This document shows, in pieces, positions 1-9,090 of a DNA stretch of 19,633 bases. A model generated the notes under the pieces. The model searched no databases, had not been told where the DNA came from, and was given only the letters and a program-made list of their open reading frames with translations. Within the stretch, counting starts at the first letter, position 1, and each line of letters begins with the position of its first letter. The DNA comes from Dichomitus squalens LYAD-421 SS1 (Eukaryota > Basidiomycota > Agaricomycetes > Polyporales > Polyporaceae): the NCBI RefSeq assembly GCF_000275845.1, contig NW_006766896.1:491143-510775 (forward strand), in the 5' to 3' direction. The translations under genes were made by a program, and so were the position numbers.

Positions 1-232
1 CGACGTGTCTTCTGATCCAGTCATAATGCAAAAAAAACGGGTGGCTATATGCGCACCGCAATAACGATACAGTGGTATATGCGCCACAAAACGCCGGCCG
101 GGATCGTAGCGGCGGTAAAAAGAGTGATCCTGAGACTAGGGTGACTCGAGAGAAGGCGAGGGGTCGCAAAAAGGGGTGACTACAGAGGCCTGGCAGGAAC
201 TTCAGGCGCAGGGGCTCATAACCTGTTAATTT

Positions 233-323
233 CTGTAGCCCAAAGTATGAGGCGCCTCACTCGGGGAGATGATGGAACGAGTGAGTTTCATTACCTGTAG
301 CCCAAAGTATGAGGCGCTACAGG
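233..323. repeat. Pair of 23-bp direct repeats; second copy forms a hairpin
   Basis: Two identical 23-bp copies occupy 233-255 and 295-317, 62 bp apart. Each starts CTGTAGCCCAAAG and ends GAGGCGC. The second copy sits inside an inverted repeat: CCTGTAGC at 294-301 is the perfect reverse complement of GCTACAGG at 316-323, leaving a 14-nt loop. The first copy lacks the right arm because it runs directly into the other repeat family. Confidence 0.8.
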
Positions 324-401
324 ACATAGTGAGTACGGTGAGTATGTGGGTAACGCGAGAGACGACGTACCCTCACTCGGGGAGATGATGGAACGAGTGA
401 G
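255..401. repeat. Pair of 31-bp direct repeats, each a stem-loop
   Basis: Two identical 31-bp copies lie at 255-285 and 371-401, 116 bp apart. Each begins CCTCACTCG and ends CGAGTGAG, so each copy can fold into a stem of 8-9 bp around a loop of about 14 nt. They interleave with the 23-bp repeat family. The arrangement is too irregular for a CRISPR array, which a fungal genome would not carry anyway. It looks like repeat-element debris. Confidence 0.8.
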
Positions 402-555
402 GGACGTTGGTTATGTGACGGGTGCTAGTATAGTGTGAACGGGAGATGCCGGCCTACAGCGCCTGATGCGTGAAGCGTGAACTCGTGAACTCTAACAAAT
501 AGCAGCCCTGTAAGCGAGCGCTGATGATAGAGATATTAGTAGGCAAGAAACACAC

Positions 556-971
556 CATTGATCGCCCGCGACTCGCAGGTAACAAAGTCCCCATGGCGGC
601 ATCGTGAGCAATTGTAACAGTGTCCCCCATGCCATCCTCCACCGACGCGTTGACCAAGCGTCCAAGTAGTCTCAGTGAGAGGTATTGAGACAACATCTCC
701 GACTATCTCATGTCCTGGAATACGAGGGTAATCAATGGGAAATAAGCCCTTGGGAACTTGGTCGTCACTGTAAATCAAGACCTGAGTGCTAGCGGAAGTT
801 GTTCCGGGTTCATACTACGTGCCTGCCACAAACTCCACATGCGATGACTTTGACCACAATCTCCCCTTCCTCTGGATCCCTCCAAGGAACTGTTATTTTC
901 TGCAAAGATCCGTGCTTCTCGGTGAAAGCGTATGCAGTATAGGAGTTGGGATGAGGAAGAGAGCTGGCCAT
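556..971 (-). pseudogene. Truncated zinc-dependent alcohol dehydrogenase (MDR family)
   Basis: Two joined exons (971-823 and 767-556) encode about 120 residues of a medium-chain zinc alcohol dehydrogenase of the GroES-like fold. Visible motifs are the catalytic-zinc cysteine in GVCGSDDQ (Cys48), GHE at residues 68-70, and the structural zinc set Cys100, Cys103, Cys106 and Cys114. The family needs about 340-370 residues. Everything after the position of the conserved 'AING' is missing, including the whole NAD(P)-binding Rossmann domain. A donor-like GTGTGT and a TACTAAT branch-like motif follow at 555, but no acceptor restores similarity. The joined exons need a GC-AG intron (768-822). The gene lies 3' of the adenylate-forming reductase on the same strand, as expected for a tailoring enzyme. 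I infer a 3'-truncated relic, with the repeat-rich flank as the likely breakpoint. Confidence 0.8.
768..822 (-). other. GC-AG intron in the alcohol dehydrogenase remnant
   Basis: Joining AG at 824-823 to T at 767 turns the two reading frames into the family motif CGVCGSDD. The intron removed would start GCACGT and end TTTACAG (55 bp). No GT donor gives the motif. It is either a true GC-AG intron or a donor mutated from GT during decay. Confidence 0.6.
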
Positions 972-1234
972 GGTGCTGTGACAAGTGTAGTGCAGGCAGT
1001 ACTCGTACGCCGGCGACTTGGACTCGTTCTTATAAGCTACAGCCATACATAGAATTCTGGAATGGTCGATAGAAATCAAAAGCGCTGTTTTCTCTCACAC
1101 GATGTACACACTGTTTCTGGAAACCAGTACGCCATGTCTCTACATCAGGGGTAGTGATTGGCTCGAAGATGTGGATCGCTCTGTGCAGTGGGAATGTAGG
1201 TTCACAGAATGTAAAAACTCGATTCGGACGTGTA

Positions 1235-4200
1235 CTACAAGAACTCAGTACTATTCCAGAATGCTATCCATCGCAGCACATCTCCTTCTCCCAGCCTTCC
1301 CAATGCCGCCAAGCATTCTGATGCCTCCACAGCCCTTTCGTTGCACAGTATGATATCAGACCTCTCGGTTGACATAGCGACCTCAAACCAACCGGAGAGC
1401 GCATCCATTCCGCACTCTGTTCCACGAGCTCCGATGAGAACGTCGGGCTCTAACTGCCTCATTCGCGAGATCCAATCCAAGGGCGAGGTGAGGGAGACTT
1501 CGAGCTTTACAGAAAGCGGTCCGAAAATGTCCATCCACGGTACAGGACACGGAGAGGTTAGGTGGAGGACTGGATGGCAGCTGTGACGCATTTGCAGCAA
1601 AGCGCAAGCCGCGACATCTATTGGAACCCACGATATGTTCTAGACAATAGCCTGTTAGCAAACCCATGTCACATGAATGATGTCCGCTCACTGTATCCAT
1701 GGCTGGAATTGCACCAAGTCGTTTGCTTATGCGTAGGAGAGATGGGATCCATTCTTTGGTGTTCCAACTGCCTATATGTGTATCCCCACTCAGCTGTCCC
1801 ACACGCACAGATACAGTGCGCAATCCCGTATACAGGGCTGCACAATGTAACACTTGCTCAGCTACCCACTTGCTCTCACCGTACCCGGTCCCCAGTGCGA
1901 CTTCTGGTCCATAATCGATTGATTCTACTGCCGGACTGTCGGATACGTAATCTATTGGATTATGAGCGCATGGCCTCGGTGCGAGCAGAGAGAACGCACT
2001 CTGTAGAGCACTGACAGAGCTTACTAATAGAAGCTTTGGCCCACCGGGCACAAGGGAACTAAGCGCAATGTCAACGAGATGTCGAGTCCCAGATAGCAGA
2101 GGTTCGAATGAAGCGAGAGTGGCGTTGAAATCGACCCGCCAAGCTATCATGATCGTCAGCATGCCATCGCAACATTCGTGAGACAAATTCTTACCACCAT
2201 GGATGATAGTGGTTACGGTGCTCCTGACCTGTATGGACCTGATAGTGAGTCCTGGAAACTGTGACAAGCAAGAGAACATACCTCTAGCAAGAGAGCACTA
2301 TCTAAACCCAAGTCTTCCTTGGTCAAATTCGCGACATGGAATGTCACAGTAGCCCCATCGAGTGATTCCCCGTCCAGGCCCCACTTGTTAAAACTCTCTC
2401 TTTGCCTCTCCCGCAGGTCGGTGCATCCCGCGCTCGAAACGCGACCTAGAACATACACTCGTACAACCCGTGGGTCCCGCAGAAGCTGCGAAAGGAGATG
2501 GGATCCAAGGGCTCCTGTCGTACCAGTGATCAAGACAACCTCTCTATAGGTTCCTTCGGCACGTCCGGAACAAGGTTCGTGCCATTCGGGAGACGGAAAG
2601 TGACTGTAACAGTCGACAAGCGACTTCATCTGCAGTATATGGGAAGCATGTTCATCTTCTCGACCTCGCCCGCCCATGCTCAAGGATGTGCAGACGTAGG
2701 TGGTGAGATCACCTATCGTGGGGTAAGCGTACACAAGGTTATGGGGTATATAGGGGGCATGTTCATGAGCTGTTTCCAGAGCTCGCGCGAGGGTGCTGCG
2801 TATCCAATTTGCTCGTAGACTGCATCAATGTGAGACTGTGGGTGAATGTAAATCAGAAAGAGGTTGAGTCATACCTGTCACAGCCATGTTGCAAGAGGTT
2901 GTCTTCATCTTTGATCCATGGCACATTCATAGCTTCGAGAACTACGCTGCGCACATAGGCATTCACAGATTGCTTATCCCATGAACGCGGTAACGGAATG
3001 CCCCCAAGGGCGTAGCTGTCGATCTTGTCGTAGACCCTGTAAATCTCCTCTCTATACTCATGCAAGCAGAGATGACGGCGAGGGGTACCCTTGCTCGTCA
3101 AAGAGAAGGGCTTCGAAGCGTCCGTCACAGTGATCATCTAATTGAAAAGTTCCGTTTCAACGTACTGACGTTCAAGAACTTTCTGAGCAGACGTACCTCC
3201 TTGAAGATATGCGAGTGCGACGGTGTGTACGCATTAACTCGCTCGACAGTTGGCCTATAGAACAGAACCTCTTCAAATTAGTGCCGATTCTTTGTTGCAC
3301 AGGAAACAAAAACATGAGACGCACCAGATTCTATCCCGGAACGCTTGAAGCTCTGAGACGTTGTTCCGATTGAACGGCTCTCGCGGCTGTATGATCACAC
3401 CAACTTGAGCTCTGCCGCTTCCAAAGACAACGGCGACGGCGATCTCTGGATCTTGCACAAGACCGGATTCTGCCGATTCAAATTCAGCGTTTCTACTGGT
3501 TGACATATCACTTGACTCACCTATCGGTACAGGATTGCACTACATCTGAAATCAGTACGCGCTTCTGCCGCTAAGTATTCACGATTTACCTTTTCCCCGT
3601 TTGACAGAGTGATTTGATCGTCTACGCGGCCAAAGACTCTGAAGTAATTCTGATCTGTAGGATGAACCTCCAATAGATCTCCTGTAGCGTATGCGGCACG
3701 TCCACGGAAGGTGGTATTGAACACGTTAGGGGACCAACTCGTGCAATCCTGGTTGGGCAAGTGTTAGCCCAGAATCAAAGAACGGTGCTGACGCCTTACC
3801 AGTATCACGAGCTCGAATACTCCTGGTTGACTTTGTTGGGCTAATCTCCCGTATTCTACAGCTGGCGAGATCGAGAAATAGGACCATTTGTCTCCGGACA
3901 TGGGCCGCGCGAGGGCCATATGTCTCACGACGACGCCAATCTCCGTCCTAAACACCCATATTCAGCTACGTCGTACATTGAATCTGAGGTATAGAAATAT
4001 GTAACTTACGCCCCATACACCGTGAACAATCTGACACCCTGTTCTACAAGGCCATTACCGATATTAATACTCAGTGCGGCGCCCCCGACAATCTGTAGAA
4101 CTCGCTTGAATGACTCTGACAAGTGTTTCAAGGCTATTTGAGACTCACAATGAAGTCGAAGTTTCGAAGGAGCGCTAAACAACGAAGGTCGAGAGCCCAA

Positions 4201-5441
4201 GTCTGTGCAAATCTTTAGCGACTTCCTGAGTAGCGAAGAAGATGTGACTACCTCCACAAATGCAGGAACACAGATCATCCCTTTGCATTCCGTACTCATG
4301 GCAGCATGTAGTACGTTCTCAGCGGTAGGCGCGATGGGTGGGACAGATGGTCTGAATGTGGTGATGACCGCACCAAAGCCTACCTGTGGTTCTCGAGGAA
4401 TCAATATCAGAGACAAGTATACCGAACTCAAGAGACATACCGGGTAAGTCAAACTTATGGTTCCCATCAAGTCTACGCATATCAATTAACAGATGCACGC
4501 AATAAATGCATAGCGGAAGCTGACTTACGGAACATGGGTACGCAGTGCATAGATATCCGTATGTCTGCAAGATCCATATCACCGAAGTCTGCAATTCTGG
4601 AGATGTAGTCATGTAATTCAAGGAAGCCGAACTACGTACACGGTGCGAAAGCCCATTTCGAGAGATTCCGGTGCAGCAAATGTATCGGCTTCGGGTATGA
4701 TGTCGAGCCTATACAAACCACCGTTAGTGGATACGGGAAACAGACAGATCTATAGTGCTTACCTGAAGAGTGAAGGATCACCGCAGTGTCCCCACCAGTT
4801 GTATGGCGGCGAGAGGGCGCGTTGAATTGTGCCCCGCCATCGTTGGAATTGTACAGGTCGTCGTATGTAGGCGCATCCACGAGATTTATTTCATAACCTT
4901 CTGTTGCGAGTAAAGCTCTCGCTTCACACGCCAGGTGCTGCATTGCTGAGTCTGCACTGACTAAAAGAACCATTGTGGCGGTCTTCCGGAGAAGATCTGC
5001 AATGGCGGGTGCGGAGTTCCTCACAGAGATTGGGAATGGCGTGTATCCCACGTACATGATTCCAAGAACCAACGTGAAGTAAGTGGGGAAATCTATAGGA
5101 GGGTTGGAGACGAAAAACCAGTGCACAACACACCACGTACCAACAGACGCCAAGATCCCTACTTGAGTGCCGGTTTCAGTAGGAAACTGATGCATGTTGG
5201 GGAGGGTCGCGCTCGCTGCCTTCCGGACTCCATGAATGATATCCTTGAATCGCAGCGTTTGCAGTACGTTATCGGTATTTTGGTAAACAATGACGGGATG
5301 GTCGGGGCTGTTCTCGGCATGGAACTCATACAGTTCAGGTATGGTGAGGTTGCCGTAAAAGGGTGGGCGAGTCCATGTGCTACTGCCGACCCCCTGTTGG
5401 GTACGAATTGTTAGTTCCTCAGGTATCCCGCAGAAAGACAT
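1235..5441 (-). CDS. Adenylate-forming reductase (A-T-R, NRPS-like, aminoadipate-reductase type)
   Basis: Sixteen exons joined by 15 introns of 48-70 bp give 1128 residues with every phase consistent: 5441-5141, 5092-4763, 4708-4640, 4588-4529, 4472-4441, 4383-4010, 3947-3800, 3748-3590, 3539-3521, 3469-3325, 3254-3197, 3137-2875, 2819-2282, 2228-2195, 2143-1692 and 1639-1235. The adenylation domain shows HSSGSTSYPKP (208-218), YGATE (387-391), YATGDL (458-463) and GRVDDQ (478-483). The thiolation domain has HGCDSL with the phosphopantetheine serine at 653. The reductase domain has TGTTGALG (751-758), the IIHGAWRVDFN core and the catalytic pair Tyr931-Lys935 in GYGESKW. It ends LGEGDVLRW like relatives. 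The family activates a carboxylic acid with ATP, tethers it as a thioester and releases it with NADPH as aldehyde or alcohol. The N-terminal layout is unlike lysine-pathway Lys2, so secondary metabolism is likelier; substrate unknown. A 108-bp in-frame stretch (about 4144-4251) is extra relative to relatives and may be another intron. Confidence 0.93.
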
Positions 5442-6540
5442 GTGTCACGTCGAGTCGGAAGGAGTTTGACAGGGAGTCAGCCTCAAGGCAGTAGCCAACA
5501 TATCTATAGGAAGATCGCTCACGATTCTCGCAAGATGCCAGGGACGGAGAGCATATGAGGAGAGAATGCCCGAGATGACAGGGACCCCAGACTCTCTAAG
5601 AATAACTATGAGAGCTGTCAACTTAGGTACCTGATAGCTTGACGTTCAGCGCCCTGAAGAAGCCCCGTGGCAGCGGAAGGAGCTGAACTCCGAGAGATAG
5701 GAGCAGAATTCCAGACCTGCATCATCAATCAGATTCTCCAGGGAAGACATGATGTCACCTTCCTATCTATCAGCCGGCTCAAGGAAGGACGAAGCCTGAG
5801 AATAGCAGTCAGTTCAACCAATCTGCCTGCATAGAAGATGGTGATACTGACGGCGATCTCGGGGACTACATGTGCTATGGCAGTTGCGCTGAGACCACTC
5901 TGGTCATGTGTGATGCCGAGCGCGAGGCAAGGAAGGCATGGAAGACGCTGGACTTTTGAAGGGCTCCTTGTCGTCTCCTGCTCAACTTCATCTGCTTGCT
6001 GAGACCTTTTAACAGATGTTGAACGTCAATATTTCTCATGTCTAGTCCGAGTACATTCCGTAGCTGCTGCAACTCAGCAGTGAATCGTATTGGCTCACTG
6101 TCTGTGGCTGCCACCGTTGTGACAGCTGCACTCCAAATTCGGCGCCCTGGTAACGACATTACTATGATAAATTCGAGACCCATAAAAGCAAGTGTTGTGC
6201 ATAATTCACAGCCTTCCTGGAGCTTACAGTCCGGTGACAAGTGCACGGCATGTGGACTCCAATCCTTGTTCGGAACAGTGCCAGAAGGCTGTTGCGCACC
6301 TGTAGATCTCACGCTTGACCAGCCTTTGGTTCCGCCACGTATCTCTCTGTAACAAACGTCTTTCATCCACGTAAGTTAATCTTCTATGCATACAGCCTCA
6401 TAGAGGAGTACATCTCCAATGTAGCCAAGTTGCATCGGACTTTATACAAGCGATCTGGTGCTCATAAGAACGAATCAACGGCTGGGACTCGTTACACCAC
6501 CTTCTGATCCTTCGTTTCTGCTGGAGTGCATAGAAAAGAA
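5442..6540. other. Upstream region of the reductase, no firm gene
   Basis: This stretch should hold the reductase promoter. I see no convincing TATA box near 5441. The only ORF of note is the weak one at 5875-6366. Downstream of it in another frame (roughly 5870-5720, minus) is a hydrophobic-looking open stretch without a start. Nothing else is supported. Confidence 0.4.
5875..6366 (-). CDS. Weak hypothetical ORF, possibly a frameshifted relic
   Basis: An uninterrupted ATG ORF of 163 codons on the same strand as the reductase. Its C-terminal half looks more protein-like than the rest: it is helical, leucine- and charge-rich, with segments such as LQQLRNVLGLDM and LLKGLSKQMKLSRRRQGAL. I recognise no family. 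Just past its stop, the minus strand in another frame reads an apparent hydrophobic helix (VVPEIAVSITIFYAGRLVEL). That could mean a frameshift in a decayed gene or an unrecognised intron. It could equally be chance. Confidence 0.25.
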   Translation of the reverse strand: MKDVCYREIRGGTKGWSSVRSTGAQQPSGTVPNKDWSPHAVHLSPDCKLQEGCELCTTLAFMGLEFIIVMSLPGRRIWSAAVTTVAATDSEPIRFTAELQQLRNVLGLDMRNIDVQHLLKGLSKQMKLSRRRQGALQKSSVFHAFLASRSASHMTRVVSAQLP

Positions 6541-7393
6541 TGACATCAGTTAATCAGTTCTCTATACTCAACTTCAATTCATGTATACAATCAACGCAGC
6601 GCTCAGAGTGCGCCATCGCATTTCCGGCGGAGCCTAGAACAGGGGGCTTAAAATCATCATCGCCCCATAGCACAAGAAGCGCTGTGCCTCCACATCTTGC
6701 CCTTGACTCGCACAGCAGTCCTCCTGTTGTCAGCATAAGTCTTGATTGTCAACAGGTTATGGCGCGCCCTGCTTTGCAAGGTCATCAGTGGTCCTTAGAC
6801 TCGTACTCAGAAGAGCCAGGGTGGGAGAAGATCGCTGTACGGATGACCCATGAAAATGTCGTAGCGAGCCGTCTACAACAGCACACGCATGTTGCCCCGC
6901 CTATTAGGCGTAACAAACATGCATGTGTGGCTCGGGCCCGGGAAAGAGCTGATAGCCGGCGACAGAGACGCCCAAAAGCACAGCCACGAAGCCACAGGGG
7001 AAACCTGCGCGCCTTTCTCTTAGAAAGAGCAAAAAAGGACACCGGGGTTCGAACCCAAGACCAACATCCGCAGATTAATCCGAACGACCACGCTTGGCCA
7101 CTTGGTTATCGAGGTGTACAATAAACTGCCAGTTGTAACCTCAGTACACGCTGCATCGCGGACAAGGGCATACATGCATGTGGTGTACATGCATGTTGGG
7201 CGCGGAATCACCAGACAACGGCCAATGTACACTACGCATCGACAATTCTAGCGCTCTCGTCTGACAATGGGGTACGATGTACGTGGCGGGAAGACAGAGT
7301 TGGGGACCTGTTTCAAAGGGAGCACTACTTACAGGCTGCAGATCTATGGACGGCGGCCACTGTCAACTGCTCACCCCAACGACTAACTAGCGG
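6541..7393. other. Intergenic stretch between the two halves of the window
   Basis: A long plus-strand ORF (6540-7124) has biased, low-information composition, no motif and no splice-linked neighbours, so I do not call it a gene. The tRNA-like unit at 7037-7119 lies inside it on the other strand. Around 7170-7200 there are two near copies of the self-complementary TACATGCATGT. Composition shifts to high GC near 7350, next to the first gene of the GC-rich block. Confidence 0.5.
7037..7119 (-). other. Degenerate tRNA-like Pol III unit
   Basis: On the minus strand an A-box-like TAACCAAGTGG (7108-7098, one mismatch to TRGYNNARNGG) is followed 53 nt later by a perfect B box (GGTTCGAACCC, within 7044-7056). 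A run of six T (7036-7031) follows directly after the 3' end. The 5' end GTACACC can pair at six of seven positions with GGTGTCC at the 3' end. The D and anticodon stems do not fold well and I cannot assign an anticodon. The A-to-B spacing is that of a tRNA with a long variable arm. A tRNA pseudogene or the head of a tRNA-derived SINE is more likely than a working tRNA. Confidence 0.4.
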
Positions 7394-8200
7394 TCATCCA
7401 GCGAAGCGATCGACCTCCTCCGAAAGGTTCTGGACCGCCTGCTCCAGCCCATCCAGGCTAGCCTTGAGGCTGTCGATCGCGCTCCTCAGCTTGGCGTCTG
7501 CGAAGCCCACGACGTCTGAAGTAGTGGTCGTGGCTGCGGGGGTGGGGGTCAGTAACGGCCAGCCCTCATGCATTCGACCGCGCGCATGCAAACCTGACCC
7601 ACCTGAGCTTGTGCTGCCCCCGTCCGTCTCGTCTTCCCGCTCGAGCTCGCGCTCGACCGTCTCTTCTTCCTGCTCGTCCCCTTCGCTGGCGCTCAGCGTC
7701 GCATTGTCATCGTCGCCTGCAATCCGGGTGGCGACTTGAGCCTCAGCTAGGCCGATGAGGTCGTGCAATGGCAGGCTTGGAAGAACGTACCCGCTAGGGG
7801 TGCCCATCGGGGCGGGCGCCGTGCGCGCGTCGTGGGTTCCCGGGGCAGCCGACGTAGGGATGGTCGACATGGGGTAGGGCGTCGCGCGCGAGAACTGCCA
7901 GAGCTGTGCGGGTGTCAGGTTGTTGGCGCGCTCGGTCAATGTCGGCATCCTGGACGTGTGGGCGGTGGTGGACGTCGGGGGCAGGGCGCGCGCGGGTGCA
8001 GCTGTGCGCATAGCTGCGCGGGGAAGTGGGACAGGCTCAATTCGGAGCTGCGGTCGGCGGCTCGGCCTCGGGGCAACGTACTGCGCCCCCTCGTCGCTGG
8101 TCTCGGGCTCAATTCGGAGCTGCGGTTGTCGGCGCGGCCGCGGGGGAACGTACCGCGCCCCCTCGTCGTTGGTCTGGGTGATGGTAGGGGGACGATTCAT
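7394..8200 (-). CDS. Hypothetical Pro/Arg-rich protein with C-terminal coiled coil (gene E)
   Basis: A single-exon ORF of 268 codons from ATG at 8200; I do not recognise a family. The N-terminus has a 24-residue motif repeated twice (about residues 10-57), centred on DEGA-R/Q-YV-P/A-PRP and PQLRIEP. A Pro/Ala/Ser/Thr-rich disordered middle follows, then an acidic patch (EGDEQEEETVERELEREDE). The last 40 residues form a predicted short coiled coil (LRSAIDSLKASLDGLEQAVQ). The acidic tract plus coiled coil suggest a structural or oligomerising role, but this is inference. It diverges from the TET/JBP gene across an 890-bp spacer and shares the GC-rich composition of the right half. Being repetitive and GC-rich, it could be overpredicted, although no stop interrupts it. 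Confidence 0.5.
   Translation of the reverse strand: MNRPPTITQTNDEGARYVPPRPRRQPQLRIEPETSDEGAQYVAPRPSRRPQLRIEPVPLPRAAMRTAAPARALPPTSTTAHTSRMPTLTERANNLTPAQLWQFSRATPYPMSTIPTSAAPGTHDARTAPAPMGTPSGYVLPSLPLHDLIGLAEAQVATRIAGDDDNATLSASEGDEQEEETVERELEREDETDGGSTSSGGSGLHARGRMHEGWPLLTPTPAATTTTSDVVGFADAKLRSAIDSLKASLDGLEQAVQNLSEEVDRFAG
8034..8177. repeat. Two-copy tandem repeat, period 72 bp, inside gene E
   Basis: The sequence GGCTCAATTCGGAGCTGCGG occurs at 8034 and again at 8106. Similarity continues through GCGCCCCCTCGTCG in both copies. The 72-bp period is a multiple of three and keeps the frame, giving the 24-residue protein repeat. Confidence 0.85.
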
Positions 8201-9035
8201 TCTGCCGCGTTGAGCGAGTTGCTTCGTCGATCTCTCCCAGCAGCTTTAAAGCAATATCAGCCACCGCAGCACGAGAGGACGCACGTACCCAATACGGAGC
8301 CCGCTCTCCTCCTTACGCCCTCCTCTCGCGCCGTGGCGCGCCTCGTGTGTGCTGCAGCGGCGTGCAACCTCGAAGTCGATGGCCTAAACCGGCAAATATG
8401 CTGTCGTCACGGAAGCAGGGCCACCTGAGCTCTCTGACGTATGACTCGGCGTGCAGCGGAGGGCAGTCGTTCGAAAGAGGTGTGTGCATGGTGGTGGCGA
8501 AGGGGGGAAGGGCGAGAGGGAGCTATCCAAAGGCGCGATCCGACTCTGACCCCAGAGCGCCAAAATGGAAGGACACGTGGTCGCGTGTTGGTCATCAAGC
8601 GCTCAGCGCCAGATAAGCGGTCACATGCACGGTTCGAACGGGGCGTGCCTCATCACAAGCGCCCTCCTCCTGCTTTACTCCTCTACTTACATCTCTCGTT
8701 GCCGCTATGTTCCGCCACCCACATCCTGTCGCGCCTTGGCCGTCCCTCCCCCAGGTATGTCTCTCACTAGCTCTCCACAAGGGGCTCAACGGAGGTCGAG
8801 CGCAGCGGTCATTGAGACCGCTCGCTTCCTTCCAGGCGTGTCGTCCTCGTCGCGTAGTGTGTACCTAATACACGCCGCGCACGAGGCTTCCACATCACTC
8901 TTGTCGCTTTTTTTGTAGGTCTTATGGCGCGGCAATCCGTTCTGGCTCGTGCAAGGTGCCGCCGGCATCAGCCTCGCCTGCGTCTATATTCATGGGATGC
9001 CCCCATGTGCGCCACCCTACGTCGCCACCCAGTGC
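8201..9035. other. Divergent intergenic region between gene E and the TET/JBP gene
   Basis: The stretch is rich in C/T and CpG, as expected of a fungal promoter and leader region. A TTTAAAG-like box lies about 45 bp upstream of the gene E ATG. Several plus-strand ORFs are open here only because GC-rich DNA has few stops. None joins the TET/JBP reading frame through legal splice sites in the right phase. Confidence 0.45.
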
Positions 9036-9042
9036 TATATAA
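9036..9042 (+). promoter_or_regulatory. TATA box of the TET/JBP gene
   Basis: TATATAA lies 49 bp upstream of the ATG at 9091, which is the first ATG after a start site expected near 9065-9075. The short leader and first-ATG rule support this start. Confidence 0.6.
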
Positions 9043-9090
9043 CCACCCACCCCCAAGTGCTGTCTGGCGCGCCACCCCTTCTGCGAGAGC

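Larger units (their letters stand above)
1..555. other. Non-coding flank with duplicated hairpin sequences
   Basis: I see no credible coding exon here. The frame of the adjacent alcohol dehydrogenase fragment loses all family similarity past 556. Short ORFs in the stretch have no recognisable motif. The notable content is two kinds of duplicated, self-complementary sequence between 233 and 401, listed separately. The stretch may be part of a mobile or satellite-like repeat that truncated the dehydrogenase, but no ends of such an element are visible. Confidence 0.6.

Noticed and set aside
233..401. CRISPR-like array
   Set aside because: Two interleaved repeat families with two copies each and unequal spacing, in a fungal genome; not a CRISPR.
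6540..7124. Plus-strand ORF of 194 codons
   Set aside because: No motif and mixed composition, it covers an antisense tRNA-like unit, and no spliced continuation is evident.
7763..8428. Plus-strand ORF of 221 codons antisense to gene E
   Set aside because: Arg/Gly-rich translation with no motif; a shadow of the GC-rich minus-strand ORF.
8707..9090. Possible extra 5' exons for the TET/JBP gene (ATG near 8707, GT..AG near 8755-8917)
   Set aside because: The open frame reaches the 9104 donor in phase 2, while the downstream exons require phase 1. A TATA box at 9036 also places the start downstream.
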